A stretch of DNA of 64,000 nt from Stromatinia cepivora (taxonomy: Eukaryota; Ascomycota; Leotiomycetes; Helotiales; Sclerotiniaceae): assembly GCA_014898415.1 (NCBI GenBank), contig RCTD01000016.1:1398900-1462899 (forward strand), read 5' to 3'. The notes under the pieces were generated by a model. It saw only the letters and a program-made list of their open reading frames with translations, had not been told where the DNA came from and made no database searches. Positions 11,023-25,040 of the stretch are shown one piece after another. Numbering within the stretch: position 1 is the stretch's first letter; each line of letters starts with the position of its first letter. Made by a program: the position numbers and the translations under genes.

Positions 11023-12343
11023 ATATTTTTAACTTCATAAACTTCGAAATATCATACTTTTTATCACTCACTTTTAATTAAATTAATATAATTTTAAAAT
11101 CAAATTCTTTTCGAAATAATTAAATTATTAATTGATAAAAACTATATCTTCAATTTCAAGAATTATACTAACTTTATTATGAAATTAAAGATATTGAAAT
11201 ATTCTGAATTGATTGATTTCAATGAAAAATTTATAAGATAAAAAGTTATATTTTGAAAGTTAGTTATATATATAAGTGTAATATTATAGTAGAGACTATA
11301 TAGATCAGAACTTTTCTCGGAAAAGTTATATATGATTTTTAGAATTTCTTAAAATATTAAAATACTTCTTGAAACAATCAATAAAATAAAATTGAAAAAG
11401 ATATTAAAATAATATCAATTATAAATTTTTTAATAATAATAATAATAATCCTCCGGAGAACGAACTACGAGGTAGGTTTTGAGATACAAGAAAAATCATT
11501 CGAGGAGTAGAAGCGATACGAATTATTTTTCAGACACCGAGGGGCCGAACTCAAGACTCGTTTAATCTTTTATACTATATAAAAATTTAAAATTATAGTA
11601 CTTCATACGCATCCACGAACTTTGATTCGAAATATCACGTGTAATCTTTCGAAATTAAGAATAATATTAATAAAATAATTATAAGTATTAAATCTTTTAA
11701 ATAATATAATTTTTGTATTCATAAGATATAAAATTATTTATTAATTATTAATTAATAATTATTAGAGGTTATGTATTTATAAGGTGATAAACTTTATAAT
11801 ATAGAAATAATAGTTCAGAGATTATAATGAAATAAATAAGTATGAAATTATAATAGTAAAAAAAGAGTTATATAATGATATTATATTGTATATAGATAAT
11901 AATACTGAATAATATTAGATATAGATTCTTAATCTTCAATATTGAGAGTATAATTTTCCTATATATCTTTTCTGAATTCTTCTATATATTAATATTTTAT
12001 TTTCATTTGTTGATTTAAATAAAAGTTTATTATTCTAATTATTTTGATTAGTATTATAAAGGTTCTTTATTTGAATACTCCTGATATTCGATTAATTAAA
12101 TTTCTTTATTTGAACATCTCTAAATTCGATAGTTTCGTGTATATTAGTAAATTCATAGAATTTAAATTTATATTTGTATATCGAATAATTAGATTATATA
12201 TAATATATTAATGAATTTAATCAATTTGATCAATTTGATCAATTTGATCAATTAAATTAATCAAATTGACTAAATTAATTAAATTGATTAAAACGGTCTA
12301 ATTGATTATATTGATTATATTGATTTTATTATTCAGAATAAGT
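11023..12343. other. Very AT-rich sequence, no gene
   Basis: This is probably old RIP-mutated repeat DNA. A short island of mixed composition (about 11450-11570) contains AATCCTCCGGAG and CACCGAGGGGCC but shows no coding or RNA signature. A run of TTGATCAA-type microsatellite lies around 12215-12310, like the one near the 3' end of the gypsy elements. Confidence 0.5.
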
Positions 12344-12348
12344 ATAAT

Positions 12349-12514
12349 TGTTAACTTTTGGTACGGGAAGTAGTAGTATTGTTGATTATATAAGTTGAAC
12401 TAAGGATCTATTATTCTAATAGAAATAGAATTGAAGTTATTCCCAAATATGATCTGTATATTATTGTGATTACATAATCTTAATTCTAATCCTATAATAG
12501 TCTCATTTCCAACA
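12349..12514 (-). repeat. F1 LTR (downstream LTR in transcription sense)
   Basis: This 166-bp copy matches 14329-14494, 28942-29107 and 32463-32628 apart mostly from transitions. Confidence 0.9.
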
Positions 12515-14328
12515 CTCCCTTATTAAGAATATCCTATTCGATCCTCCTAAATTACTAATCCTAACATTTTCTTGAATTTTTCGAAAACAATCCTTACATA
12601 AAACTTCGTTATTCCGTCGATAACTATATTATATATATTGATATAATTAATAACGATTTTCTCCTTTTCTATCAAATCCCTAATGAAATAATAATTGATA
12701 TCTATATATTTGAATCATTCATACAAATATAAATTCTTAGTTAAAACTAAAACACCCTAATTATCATCAAACATCTGAATCATATCTCTGTTCTTTTCAA
12801 TATAATTTGATTTGAATAAATCTTTGAGTATTTATACAATCTATCTTCTTTGTTTATTGAATATTATTATTATAATATATTCTGATTCTATATTAGAAAT
12901 AACCATAAACATTTGTTTCTTGTTAATCTATAATATAAAACCTTTATAGAATATTACAATTTTCCCTAAAACACTTTTCCGATTATATTTGTTATTCATT
13001 CAATTTGTATTTATATATATCTTTATTATATTATCAAATATATTATATTCTTTACAAATATCAGATTGTACTCCCTTTGATCCGAACCATAACTTTTGTT
13101 TGATTATTAATCATAGATATCATATCAGATTCTTCAAAATTATAATATAATATTTTACTAGTTTTGCTATAAATTATAAAAATCTTCCAATTGAGAATAC
13201 TATATCTAATCAAATATACACCATTGAATAAATCACACTTCCTATTCATTATTAATATTCATTCATATCTATTAATTCATCATCATCAATTATTAACCAG
13301 AAATAAATATAATCCATTATTAACAATTTCTTAACTTGATATTATCTATATATAATACCATATTTGATTAATATAACATCAAAATATTCTTCTTAATCTA
13401 TAATTAATATATATACTTTTCTATTATAAATAACCCTAACATTTAAGATCTTACTAATCTCCCCTAAATTCTTAATATTAAAACAAACTAATAGCTTTTC
13501 ATCGAATTAAATAATTTGCAATAATATATACAACATAATAACAATATCATTAATATATATCAATAATATTATATCATAATCTTTAGATATATACAAATAT
13601 AAATCTACCAAACTTTATATAAAATCTATATCTAAAAGTTCTTTCTTTAATAATAAACTTCAATCCCTTTCAATTTATTTCAAATTATATAGATTTCGTA
13701 GGATTCGTAATATATATTCCTTTTCGATTTTAATATTTTAAAATAATTCGAAATAGATTTCTTCCTTCAAATATAATTCAATAAAAATATTTTTGATATT
13801 GAAATATAAGTATTCCAAATTTTCTTTTGTAATAATAATTAAGAATAATTTGAATATATTTAACTTTATTATTGATACAAATATTTTGTTATAATCTTTT
13901 CCTAATACTTAATTGAACCTTTGAATCACTAATCTTATCTTGAATTGTTTTATTTTGTTATTCTTTGTTTTAATTATAAATATCTATTTCATCGAAACCA
14001 GATTATTTCCTTTAGGGAATATATATTCTTCCCAAATATTATTTTGAATCAAAGATATAATTTCCTTTTGGATAATTTCCTTTTATTTTTCAAAATATCC
14101 TTAATTCGATATTGCTTCCTTATAAGTTCTTAGTATTTTGATTCCTAGAATTTCTTTGATCGAATATATTATACCTTTTGTATTGTTTATATTTATTAAC
14201 GAAATCATGAAATCTGAAACGATTTTATTTTTAATATAAAGATTTATCTTATAAATAATTGGAATTGTAATTATAATATATTCTATATTTTCTTGAGTTT
14301 TGATCTGTATAAATATTATAATCAATAC
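12515..14328 (-). pseudogene. F1 copia pol, reverse transcriptase/RNase H part
   Basis: This segment aligns along its length with the F2 copy (14495-14717 plus 16975-18572). The F2 copy retains the copia RT block with DIKNAFIESHLKEKIYLEPF and LYNLKQTERDWN. Many stops occur in all minus frames. At 14328 the reading continues at 29113 once the inserted F2 element and its duplicated AATAC are removed. Confidence 0.75.
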
Positions 14329-14494
14329 TGTTAAGTTTTGGTGCAGGAAGTAGTAGTATTGTTGACTATATAAATTGAACTAAGGATCTATAATTCTAAT
14401 AGAAATAGAATTGAAATTATCCCCAAATATAATCTATACACCATTGTAATCATATAACCTCAATTCTAATCCTATAATAACCTCATTTCCAATA
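14329..14494 (-). repeat. F2 LTR (left)
   Basis: 166 bp, beginning TGTTAAG and ending CCAATA (CCAACA before RIP) on the plus strand. Confidence 0.9.
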
Positions 14495-14717
14495 TTCCCT
14501 TATTGAGGATATCCTATTCGATCCTTCTAAACTATTAATCCTAACATTTTCTTGAATCTTTCGAAAGTAATCCTTATACAAGATTTCATTATTCTATTAA
14601 TAACCATATTGTATATATTAATATAACTAATAATGATTTTCTCCTTTTCTATTAAATCCCTAATGAAATGATAATTGATATTTATATATTTGGATCGTTT
14701 ATATAAATATAGATTCT

Positions 14718-16974
14718 TGTTGGATTTTGGATCATACCGTATATCTAAGCATGGGACTATACTATAATGGGATTAGCCTGTATGTGATTCTACCGAATCA
14801 CATAACCTGTATAATAGCTTCTAATTAGATAATCTTATAAAAATAATGCTTTCCCATCTATTCAATATAATTTGTTAATAGGTTATAAGCCCAGATTCTG
14901 TATATCATTGTATAATTTAGGGTTAATCTTTCAGGGTAAAAGATCAAATCCTTGATAGATTTAGTAGAATAAATAAACAAGGTTGATACAATTAAGCGAG
15001 AAAGCCCGCTATATTAAATATATCTGTAAAATGGAATCGAATAAAATCATAGATTATTCAATGGACAAGCAAGGAAGTTTGTTATATTAAATATATTAGC
15101 AAAATTGAATTTCAATAATATAGCTAATACGGGAAAACCCGTTTTAGGAAATTATTTAGATAGAAGATGCTATTTTTTTATATCCTTTTTTTGACAATTC
15201 GAAAATCAATTGATTCTTTCAATATCTTTTTTTTCTTTCGGAAGTTTCTTTGTTTTGAAATAAATATTCTATAAAGCAAAGTAAGCTTTTCGAAACCTTT
15301 TTAGATAAGATTCGAATATTCCTGTTCTTTGAATACTTTTGATCCTTATATAGTTGATAGATTCCCTGTAGAAAATTTAATAGGAGTATTGGAAATTATA
15401 TTTTTAATATAGTTTTTTAAAGAATTATGAAATCCATATTTGTTTTTGTTTTAGATATTTTGAGGATTTGTCTTCAAAATCTATTATATCTTTTTGTTCA
15501 GTTTTAAATAATTATAAATTTATTTTGCTTTTTGATTCTATTGAAATAAACTTATCAGCAAAATTTAAGACAGTCTTAAATTTTGCTTTCGGTATAGATT
15601 CAGGATCTACAGAAATTGACTTTTGAATTGGAACCTTTGGAATGATGGATTTGATATCTAAAGTATTCTTGGAATTTATTATATTATATTGAAGAGATAT
15701 TACTATTTTTGTTTTGAAAAATAATGCTTCTATTTTAGAGAAGTATTCTTTATATTCTTTTTAGGGATTCTCTATTAATATTTAACCCTTTCTTTAATCA
15801 TTATTTCTTTATATTGTTATTAATATCTTCGATATCTTTTTGTTCTTTTTTTTTATAATTATAATTATCAGTTTCATTATCTTTTGATATATTGCTTATT
15901 ATATATTACCTCAATTCTATTTTGTTCTTATCTTCAGATCAATATTATTTCGTTATATCTTCATATTCAATGTTTACAACAATAACTATACTAACAATCA
16001 TAAAAAAAAAGGAAAATATCCCTGATAAGGAAACCAGAGATGGAACTAGAAGCGATTACAAGAGAAACTGGAAATGGAATCAAAAAAGGAGATTGTATAC
16101 CGAAAAATATATAAAGCGATATATTAGAAGAAATAAACGACTACATTAATAATAAAAGAATGTATATCCAAATAAAAGGAGTATTAGGCTCTATTATATA
16201 ATATATAGAGATCACTAGATATTTAACCAAATATAATATTAGAGATTAACAGATATCATAGCTTTTTGGAGCTGATAGCCAATAAAGCTTACCAACTAGT
16301 ATATAAAGACCATTAATACCTAAACAAGTATAGTATTAGAGGTCGATAGATATAATGATTCCCTGAAGCAAGAACTACTAGTTAGTAGCCTACCAATCAT
16401 CCTGACTGATAACTAATTATACTTTTACTACAAAAGGAAGAATTATGAATATAACTTTATAAAATATATTGTTTTATTAAAAAGAGACATCTATACTGCA
16501 ATATAGGGTCAAAAACTCTAGCCCAATATAATTAAAGGATTGAAAGCAGGAGAGATGGATTTCCTTTAATTTTTATTATGAAAAAAGGAATACTGATTAT
16601 CCTTTAAAGATTATTATATTATCATAAAACAATCATTCTATTCGAAATAATCTTATTAAATCTTGAATCTTAAAAGATTTAGTAAAGGAATGATTATTCA
16701 ACATTATTAGCTTTTTATTTCAAACTAACATTGCTCAACTCGATTTAAACCAATTGTGGTATTTATAGTTTAGCCCTTTCTGCTTTTATATATATTACGC
16801 TTCTAAAGGAATATTGGATTTTGGATTATACCGTATATCTAAGCATAGGACTATACTATAATAGAATTAGCCTGCATATAATTCTACCGAATCATACAAC
16901 CTGTATAATAGCTTCTAGCCAGATAACCTTATAAAAATAATGCTTTCCCACCCACTCAATATGACTTGTTAACA
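14718..16974 (+). mobile_element. Non-autonomous copia-type LTR element C, inserted in F2
   Basis: LTRs of 163 bp lie at 14718-14880 and 16812-16974 (TGTTGG..TTAACA), with target duplication ATTCT (14713-14717, 16975-16979). A primer-binding site GGTTATAAGCCCAG (14881-14894) directly follows the left LTR. It matches, with one RIP change, GGTTATGAGCCC, the complement of the initiator tRNA-Met anticodon loop. A purine run (AAAGGA) precedes the right LTR, so the element reads on the plus strand. The 1.93-kb interior has no pol gene. It shares the segment about 15430-15668 with the copia pol linker of F1/F2, in antisense. The second copy is D (38586-40894). Confidence 0.85.
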
Positions 16975-19053
16975 ATTCTTAATTAAAGTTCAAACACCCT
17001 AATTGTTATTAAATATCTAAATTATATCTCTATTCTTTTCAATATAATTTAATTTGAATAAATCTTTGAGTACTTATACAATTCATCTTTTTTATTTGGT
17101 AAATATTATTATTATAATATATTCTGATTCTGTATTAAAGGTAATTACAAATATTTATTTCTTGTTAATTTACAATATAAAGCTTTTATAGAATATTACA
17201 ACTCTCTTTAAAACATTTTTTCGGTTATATTTGTTATTAATTCAATTTATATCTATATATATCTTTATTATATTGTCAAATATATTATATTCTTTATAGA
17301 TATCAGATTGTACTTTTTTTAGTCCAAATTATAATTTCTGTTTGATTGTTAATTATAGATATCGTATCAGATTCTTCAAAGCTATAGTATAATGTTTTAT
17401 TGGTTTTATTATAAATTATAAAAATCTTTCAACTAAGAATACTATATTTGGTTAAATATATATTATTAGATGAATTACACTTCCTATTCATTGTTGATAT
17501 TCATTTACATCTACCAATTCATTATCATCGATTGCTGGCCAGAGATAGATATAATCCATTATTGACAGTTTCTTGGTTTGGTATTGTTTATATATAATAC
17601 TATATTTGATTAATATAATGTTGAAATATTCTTCTTGATCTATAGTTAATATATATACTTTTTTATCGCGAATAACTTTAATATTTAGGATTTTACTAAT
17701 CTTTTTTAGATTTTTGATATTAAAACAAACTGATAACTTTTTATCGAATCAAATGATTTACGATAATATATATAATACAATAACGATATCGTTGATATAT
17801 ACCAGTAATATTATATTACGATCTTTGGATATATATAGATATGAATCTATTAAACTTTATACAAAATCTATATTTAAAAGTTCTTTCTTTAATAATAAAT
17901 TCCAATCCCTTTCAGTTTGCTTCAAATTATATAGATTTCGTAGGGTTTGTAATATATATCCTTTTTCGATTTTGATATTTTGAAATGGTTCGAGGTAGAT
18001 CTTTTCCTTCAAGTGCGATTCAATAAAGGCATTTTTGATATCGAAATATAAACATTCCAAATTTTTCTTTGCGATAATAATTAGAAATAATCTGAATATA
18101 TCTAATTTCATTATTGATATAAATGTTTCATTGTAATTTTTTCCTAGTATTTGATTAAACCTTTGAATTACTAATCTTGTTTTGAATCATTTTATTTTAT
18201 TATTTTTAATCTTGATTATAAATATTTATTTTATCGAAATTAGATTACTTTCTTTAAGGAATATATATTCTTCCCAAATATTATTTTGAATCAAAAATAT
18301 GATTTCCTTTTGGATAACTTCCTTTTATTTTTCAGAGTATTCTTGATCCGATATTGTTTCTTTATAAATTCTTGGTATTTTGATTTTCAAAACTTCTTTG
18401 ATCGGATATATTATACCTTTTGTATTATTTATATCTATCAACGAAATTATAAAATCTAAAACGATTTTGTTTTTGATATAAAGATTTATCTTATAAATGA
18501 TTAAAATTGTAATTATAATATATTCTATACTTTCTTGAGTTTTGATCTATATAGATATTATAATCAATACCCTTATAATCTTGTTTTCCTGTTTTTCTTT
18601 AGGATTTTGTTCTATATCTTTTTTCCGTTTTTGTATTAGATATTTTAAGGGTTCGTTTTCAAGGTTTATTATATCCTTTTATTCGATTTTAAATGATTAT
18701 GGATTTATTTCGTTTTTTGATTTTATTGAAATAAATTTATCAACAAAATTTAAGATGATCTTAAATTTTGCTTTTAGTATAGATTCAAGGTTTGTAAAAG
18801 TTGATTTTTGGATTGGAACCTTTGGAATAATAGATTCGATATCTGAAATATTTTTGGAAAAAGATTCTTGATTTATCTTTTAGATATTGTTATTTTTATT
18901 TTTATTGTATATTAATATTAATATATCTAATTTATTTGATTTCAATTCGATAATTGGGATACTTGATATAATTATTGAATTCAGTATAATATCTATTGAA
19001 GAGAATATTTGGAATGAAGGTGATATAGATATTATATTTGATATTAAAGATAG
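16975..19053 (-). pseudogene. F2 copia pol: RT and connection segment
   Basis: The minus strand at 18111-17857 preserves an 84-residue copia RT block. It contains LECLYFDIKNAFIESHLKEK (variant of the usual xxDVKxAFLxGxLxExIYM block) and LYNLKQTERDWN (variant of LYGLKQAPRxWN). Upstream in sense, 18541-18911 encodes the acidic integrase-RT connection region (the segment also present in elements C and D). The flanks contain many stops. The gag and integrase parts continue at 26089-28941 on the other side of the gypsy insertion. Confidence 0.85.
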
Positions 19054-19335
19054 TGTCACGAATCGTGAACCACAGGAGGCTAACCACGTGATACCTCTTA
19101 TCTCCCATATCAATTTATGAGCTGATCATCTGTGTGCATACGTTATGAATCATACGATTTAGTATGGTAAAATGGTAACTCTAATAATGCTTATGCACAA
19201 CCCTGCAGTCTATAAATGAATATTTGTGTATATATATCTAATCACTCTTTACAAATCATAATTCTTTAGTTGTAGATTCTAAAGAATATAATTGATCCTG
19301 TTTATTCAGCTTTATTATGGCTTTTGTGCGTTATA
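19054..19335 (+). repeat. 5' LTR of gypsy element A
   Basis: 282 bp. The first ~76 bp keep GC-rich words (CCACAGGAGGCTAACCACG) identical to the 5' LTR of element B, while the rest carries RIP changes. Confidence 0.9.
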
Positions 19336-19419
19336 TTATCTACAACTTATTTACAAGTATCCGGCTATCTAATGACCTTTTAAATAATATTTCATTTTAA
19401 TAATACCTTTTTAGATGAA

Positions 19420-22400
19420 CTTTTACAAATATTATATTCAGAGGAAGAAGATCTATTCCAATCTAATCGATGAAGATATAAACACTTTTAGAAATGTATT
19501 ATCATTTTCATAATACAACGAATTCCTTCTCCTATATGCTCTGAACCTTCGAAAGCATATTCTGAGGAACCCTTTCCTTCTCCTCAATTATTTCAACAAT
19601 CCTTCGAAGAAAATATGAATACAGGATTGGATAATGTTATTATTGAAAGAAAGAAGATTGGTAAAGAAAAGATTCCAATATATAAAGCCGATATTCTCAG
19701 CAGTTCAATTGTTTCTTCCGAATCACTATTACAATTACAAGATTTTTATATAATGGTTATAAATTTGAAAGAGAAGAATCGATAATTGAAAGTTATAATA
19801 ACAACGAATTCTGCAATAATACAATCTCCTTTTGAACCCTAAATAATATTTATACAGGTATTTAAATCAATAGTAGTATTTGGGATTCCCTTTATTCCCT
19901 TAATCGAAACCCAAGGATCTTTATTTAAACAAACCTGAAGATCCCAAAGTCAAAGGAAGAAAACTTTAATCAAACAATCTAATTATTAAGGGCTTTTCGA
20001 GGATTCTCTTTCCCTTTCAGAAAATAACGATTCATTTAATAATTAAGGGTCCCTTTATTCAAGAAGTCGATCTAATTGATCAAGATTGTATTCCTGTATT
20101 AATTATAATTTGTAGTAAAATGCATATATACCAAAACTTATAAATCTTATTACTAAATTTAATAATAATATTGAATCTAAAGTTAATTTGTAGTAATTAT
20201 TAGTTATAAAATGATTTAAACTGTATACTATATCATTTAAAAGTGAAATGTAATGTTGTGTATATATAATCGATCAAACCGAATCGGAAGTATAAGTATA
20301 TTATCATGCTTTTTATATATGAGTGCTCCGATTCATGGTATTCGAATTGGTCGAACAATTTATAGTGATCTATCGGAACCCGATTGAAGTCGATAATACT
20401 TGTTCTCAATACAAGATATAGATTATACCTAATACGATTCGATATAGCAACTTTTTAGAATAATATAGGAAGTTCAGATTACTTGTTACCCAAATAGAGA
20501 TTATCGATGATAAGGTCCTATTTAGAGATCTCGAATGGAAGATTTCCGATTTTCTTTTGTAAGTGGTAACAATATTTATCAAGGATTGCAAGACTATAGA
20601 AGAACTCGTGAATATATTTACTAAAATAAATCAAAATGAAATTTCATTACAAAAATGAAATCGATATTGTATTGATCGAGAAGCTTTTGTAGTTACTTGT
20701 AAACCAATGGTTATTACAAACCCCTTATAACCCTTTCGGAATTTTAATAGCTTCAATTTTGGAACCTTTATATTCCCGAAACCATTTCCATTCTGGAATA
20801 CCCCTCCCGGATATACTGGCCTTATTGTACTCAATAATTATTCGAACTTCAAATACTCATCGTTTTCTCCCTTTCCTGGAGCAGTATATATATCGATGCT
20901 TTGTATCGATAACCTTAATGAGATCGAGATGGTACAAAAAGAAGTAGAAGAATTCGAAGAATATCGGGATGCCGAAAAAGACTTTAGTTTAGAAGTTACA
21001 ATTGAAATCATACAGAATACCCGCTTAGAAAAAGAAAAGTATTTAAAACCAAATGTTTAAACTTCATTTCTATTCTAAGTATTATATAGGATATGAGATT
21101 TCTTGATCTAATCAAGCTTATAGGAGAAAAAGCATTTATCCTCCCCTATAACCTTTCGAAAAATAGTTATATTTATCGATTAAAAGTATTTATTGACTTT
21201 GGAGTAAATAGATTTGCTTTTATTAATATTATACTTCTTATTTATTTATTTCTTATATTTAAATTTAAAATTATATTGTTTGAAACTTCAATTAAAATTA
21301 AAGAGTATAATGATATACAAGGCCATATTATTACCTATTTCATATTCCTTAATTTAATGGTCGATAATTGTGAATAATCTTTTGTCCTTTTCTTTATTAC
21401 TGAATTAAGAAATTATAATGTTATTTTAGGTAGATTTTGGTTATTAGAGATTCGAACGAAGTTTGATTGTTTCAATAAACATCTTGAATGGTTTAAAGAG
21501 AGACCCTATATCATCTTCTATTCGAATAATTTCTTTGTTATTCAATCATCCTTTTGCAAATGGAAGATTGATCGATTAATCCAACAAGATGCTGATCGAT
21601 GAAATGATCAATTCGAAGAATATTGGAATCGAAGAAATTCACAATTAAACAGATCAATTGTAATTGATAATATATAATAAAAACCTTCAAATATAAATGT
21701 AATATAGATTTTTGTTGAAAAGGAAGAGGTTCTGATTCCTTTCAAGTTTAATCCATTTCCTTTCCAACCAATCACATCACCATTGTAGATCTACGAATGC
21801 CTCCTCTGTATATCGCCCGAAGTCCTCGATTTATATGTATTCAAACCCGATAAGTTTCAATTAAAATACAAGAGAAATGAACAAATTGAACTTTTTATTA
21901 TTACTCTGAAAAAACTCGATGATGTGATAGACTTTTAATGGAACGAACGATATATGGAAGAGAGAGTGCTAATTGCCTTAATCGAATTCAAGAATACGAA
22001 AGTTCGAAAGAAATTTGATCGAGTATTAACCAAAATCGATTTAGAATCTGAAATACTATCTGAATATCGATAATATCATTGAATTTTTTTTAAGTATAAA
22101 TCAAATATTTTGCTTTCTAATCGATCTTATAATTATAAAATCATATTGAAAAGTAAAGGAGAATAAGTTTTGTATTATAATCCGTTTTATAAGATGTTCT
22201 TAAAACAATTGGAAATCGTTAAAGAATATATTATAGATAATTTTAATAAAGGTTTTATTGAATCTAATTAAGTTTTTTATATTGTACCTATTTTATTCGT
22301 TAAGAAACCCAATGGTAATTTGAGGTTCTGTATAAACTTCAGATTATTGAATTCCTTGATATATAAGGATCGGTATCCCTTCCCTTCTTGGTTTTCCGGT

Positions 22401-25040
22401 GTTAAGATCTTTATCAAACTCGATATTCGTCAAGCTTTTTATCGTATAAGAATGGATCCTGCTTCGGAAGAGTATACTACTTTCCGAATCCGATACGGAT
22501 CATACAAATACAAGGTCATATTATTCGGATTAATGAATAATTTTGTAATCTATTAGTATTATATGAATAATGTTTTATTCAATTATCTAGATATCTTCTA
22601 TACAATATATCTCGATAATATTCTAATCTATTTTGAGAACGAAGAAGAGTATCAAATTTATATCAAATTAATTCTTGAATGATTAGAAGTTATTGATCTA
22701 CAAGTAGATCTCAAGAAATATAAATTCAATGTTATATATATCAAATACTTGGGTTTTATTATCTTTATTAAAGGAATAAAAATGAACCCTGAAAAAATTA
22801 AGGTAATTGAGAATTGAACCTTTTCGATAACAATGAAAAAAATCCAATCATTCTTTGGTTTTTGCAATTTTTATCGATAATTTATTAAGGACTACAGTAT
22901 AATAACGAAACCTTTCAACGAACTCATTAAAGCAAATATTAAATTCATATTCAACGAAGTATACCAAAATGTATTCAATATTTTAAAGAAAAAGCTTATC
23001 TCTGCTCCATTCCTGCAATACTATAATCACCGATTCCCTTGTATATTTGAAATAGATATATCCGATGGAATAGTTGCTAGTATATTATCACAATAGCATA
23101 ACGAAGATTGATTTCCTATAGCTTATTTCTCCAAAACCATAATTGCTATTGAACTGAACTACAAAGTTCATAACAAGGAAATACTATCAATCATTCGATC
23201 TTTCAATTATTAGAAAACGGAATTCATCAATTCACTATATAAAATCAAGGTTTATACCGACTATAAAACCCTCAAATATTTCATGATTACTAAAACTCTC
23301 AATATCCGATAAATTTGCTAAACAGAAGTTCTAACTGATTATAATTTCATCATTATATACTGCCCTGAAAAAGATAACCCTCTCACCGACACTTTAACCC
23401 GTCGGACCGACGAATTGGACCTCCAGAACCATATCAAGAAGAAGAATCGCCTCCAATAGCTTATTAAAGATAATCAAGTTAATACCGAAATTATAAAAAA
23501 AGTCTTACAAAAGCATTACTTAGATGAAACAACAATTACTAATATCGATTTGAATGAAATCATTCCTCGATTCGATTTAATTAACTATATCATTGAAGCA
23601 AACAAAACTACAGATAGCTTATTAGCACTTAGAATATAAGCTACCCAAGGTCATAAGTATATATCACTCCAAAATAATCTTTTGTTTTACAATAACCATC
23701 TAATAATACTTAACGTCGATAACCTTCGAATTTACCTGATTCGTGAAATCTATAATTCCGTTTCCATTATTTATTCTAATACAAACAAAATCTACCTTTT
23801 ATTATCTCAACAATATTATTGGTCCAGAATGTATAATATTGTAGCCAGATATATATACAATTATTATATCTACAAATATAGTTCCGTTCTATACAATTGT
23901 ACCCCTGATTTATTATATCCATTTTCGATTCCTAATCGAGTATAGCAATATATCATTATAGATTATTATAGCTTTAATAAGAATAAATATAGATATAACA
24001 ATGTTTTAATCATTATTGATCGATTAACAAAGTAAATTATCTCTATATCTTATTACAAATCAATCGATGTTCGAGCTCAAATATAACTATATCTTTATTA
24101 TATATATCGATATTATAATCCCTTTGATATTATAGTATCGAATTGCGGCCCTCAATTCATATTACAATTCTAGAAGGAATTCAGCCAAATCCTAAGAATC
24201 GATCTCAAACTATTCACTATTTACCATCCCCAAATCGATAATCAAATTGAGATCTATAACCAATACCTTTAATAACAATTAAGGCCGTTTGTTAACTACT
24301 ATCAAAATGATTAATCAGAATTCCTATCTATAATGGATTACGCACAACTTACTCTTCTATACAATTCCTTAGAAGAGTTTATACCCTATAAAACTCTATA
24401 CAGGTATACACCGAAATATACATAGAAATAAAAGGAAAACGCTAATAAACTAATAAACAATATAAATATACATAATGCCTGTATATACACAGAACATAAT
24501 AGATTAGCTTTCACACAAACGAAAAAAGGCTTATTGTATATCTAAACCAAAATATCGAAATCCATAAATACTTACCAGTATAAAGTCGATTTCGATATCG
24601 AAGATTATATATAATTCAATATGAAGAGTTATCCTACCCAAAGATTATTTAAGAAACTGGATTTCCCAATTCAAGAAAGATTCAAGATCATTGATCGATC
24701 TGGAAGTTCTTTCAAACTCGAATTCCCGATTACGATGAAAATTCATTCTGTTTTCCTTCCAGATCGATTACACAAAATATATAACGATCCTCTTCCTGAT
24801 CAAATATTCGAATTATTTCCGTTTATTAATATAACTGGTAATTCGGAATGGGAAGTGGAGAAGGTTTTAATAGTAAAGAAAGTACGAAAAACCCTATTAT
24901 ATAGAATTTCGTGGTTTAATAACAATATCGATTTTACCTGGTATCCTATTTTCGATTTTAAAATATTATTGTATCTCCTACACAATTTTCATCTGGTCAA
25001 TCTAATATTGTCTGGTCCTCCTAATCGATTAATTGATTGA
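19420..25040 (+). pseudogene. gag-pol of gypsy element A, RIP-inactivated
   Basis: In order: a gag-like region (about 19420-21050). Next comes a retropepsin-like region (about 21180-21450, VFIDFGVNRFAFINIILL, where DxGxxxxF is kept). RT follows (22180-22900) with FCINFRLLNSLIYKD, KLDIRQAFYRIRM and the catalytic box degraded to IYLDNILIY (second Asp lost). RNase H (about 23040-23450) has FEIDISDGIVASILS. The integrase H2C2 region (23682-23945) has YYWSRMYNIVARYI. The integrase core has VSNCGPQF. A chromodomain-like C-terminus (24621-25040) has [21 protein letters not shown] residues, [14 protein letters not shown], and a conserved GPPNRL end. Numerous TAA/TAG stops fall where Gln or Trp is expected. 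Confidence 0.85.

Noticed and set aside
18887..19120. 77-codon frame crossing the left end of gypsy element A
   Set aside because: It crosses a transposon junction, so it cannot be an ancestral gene.
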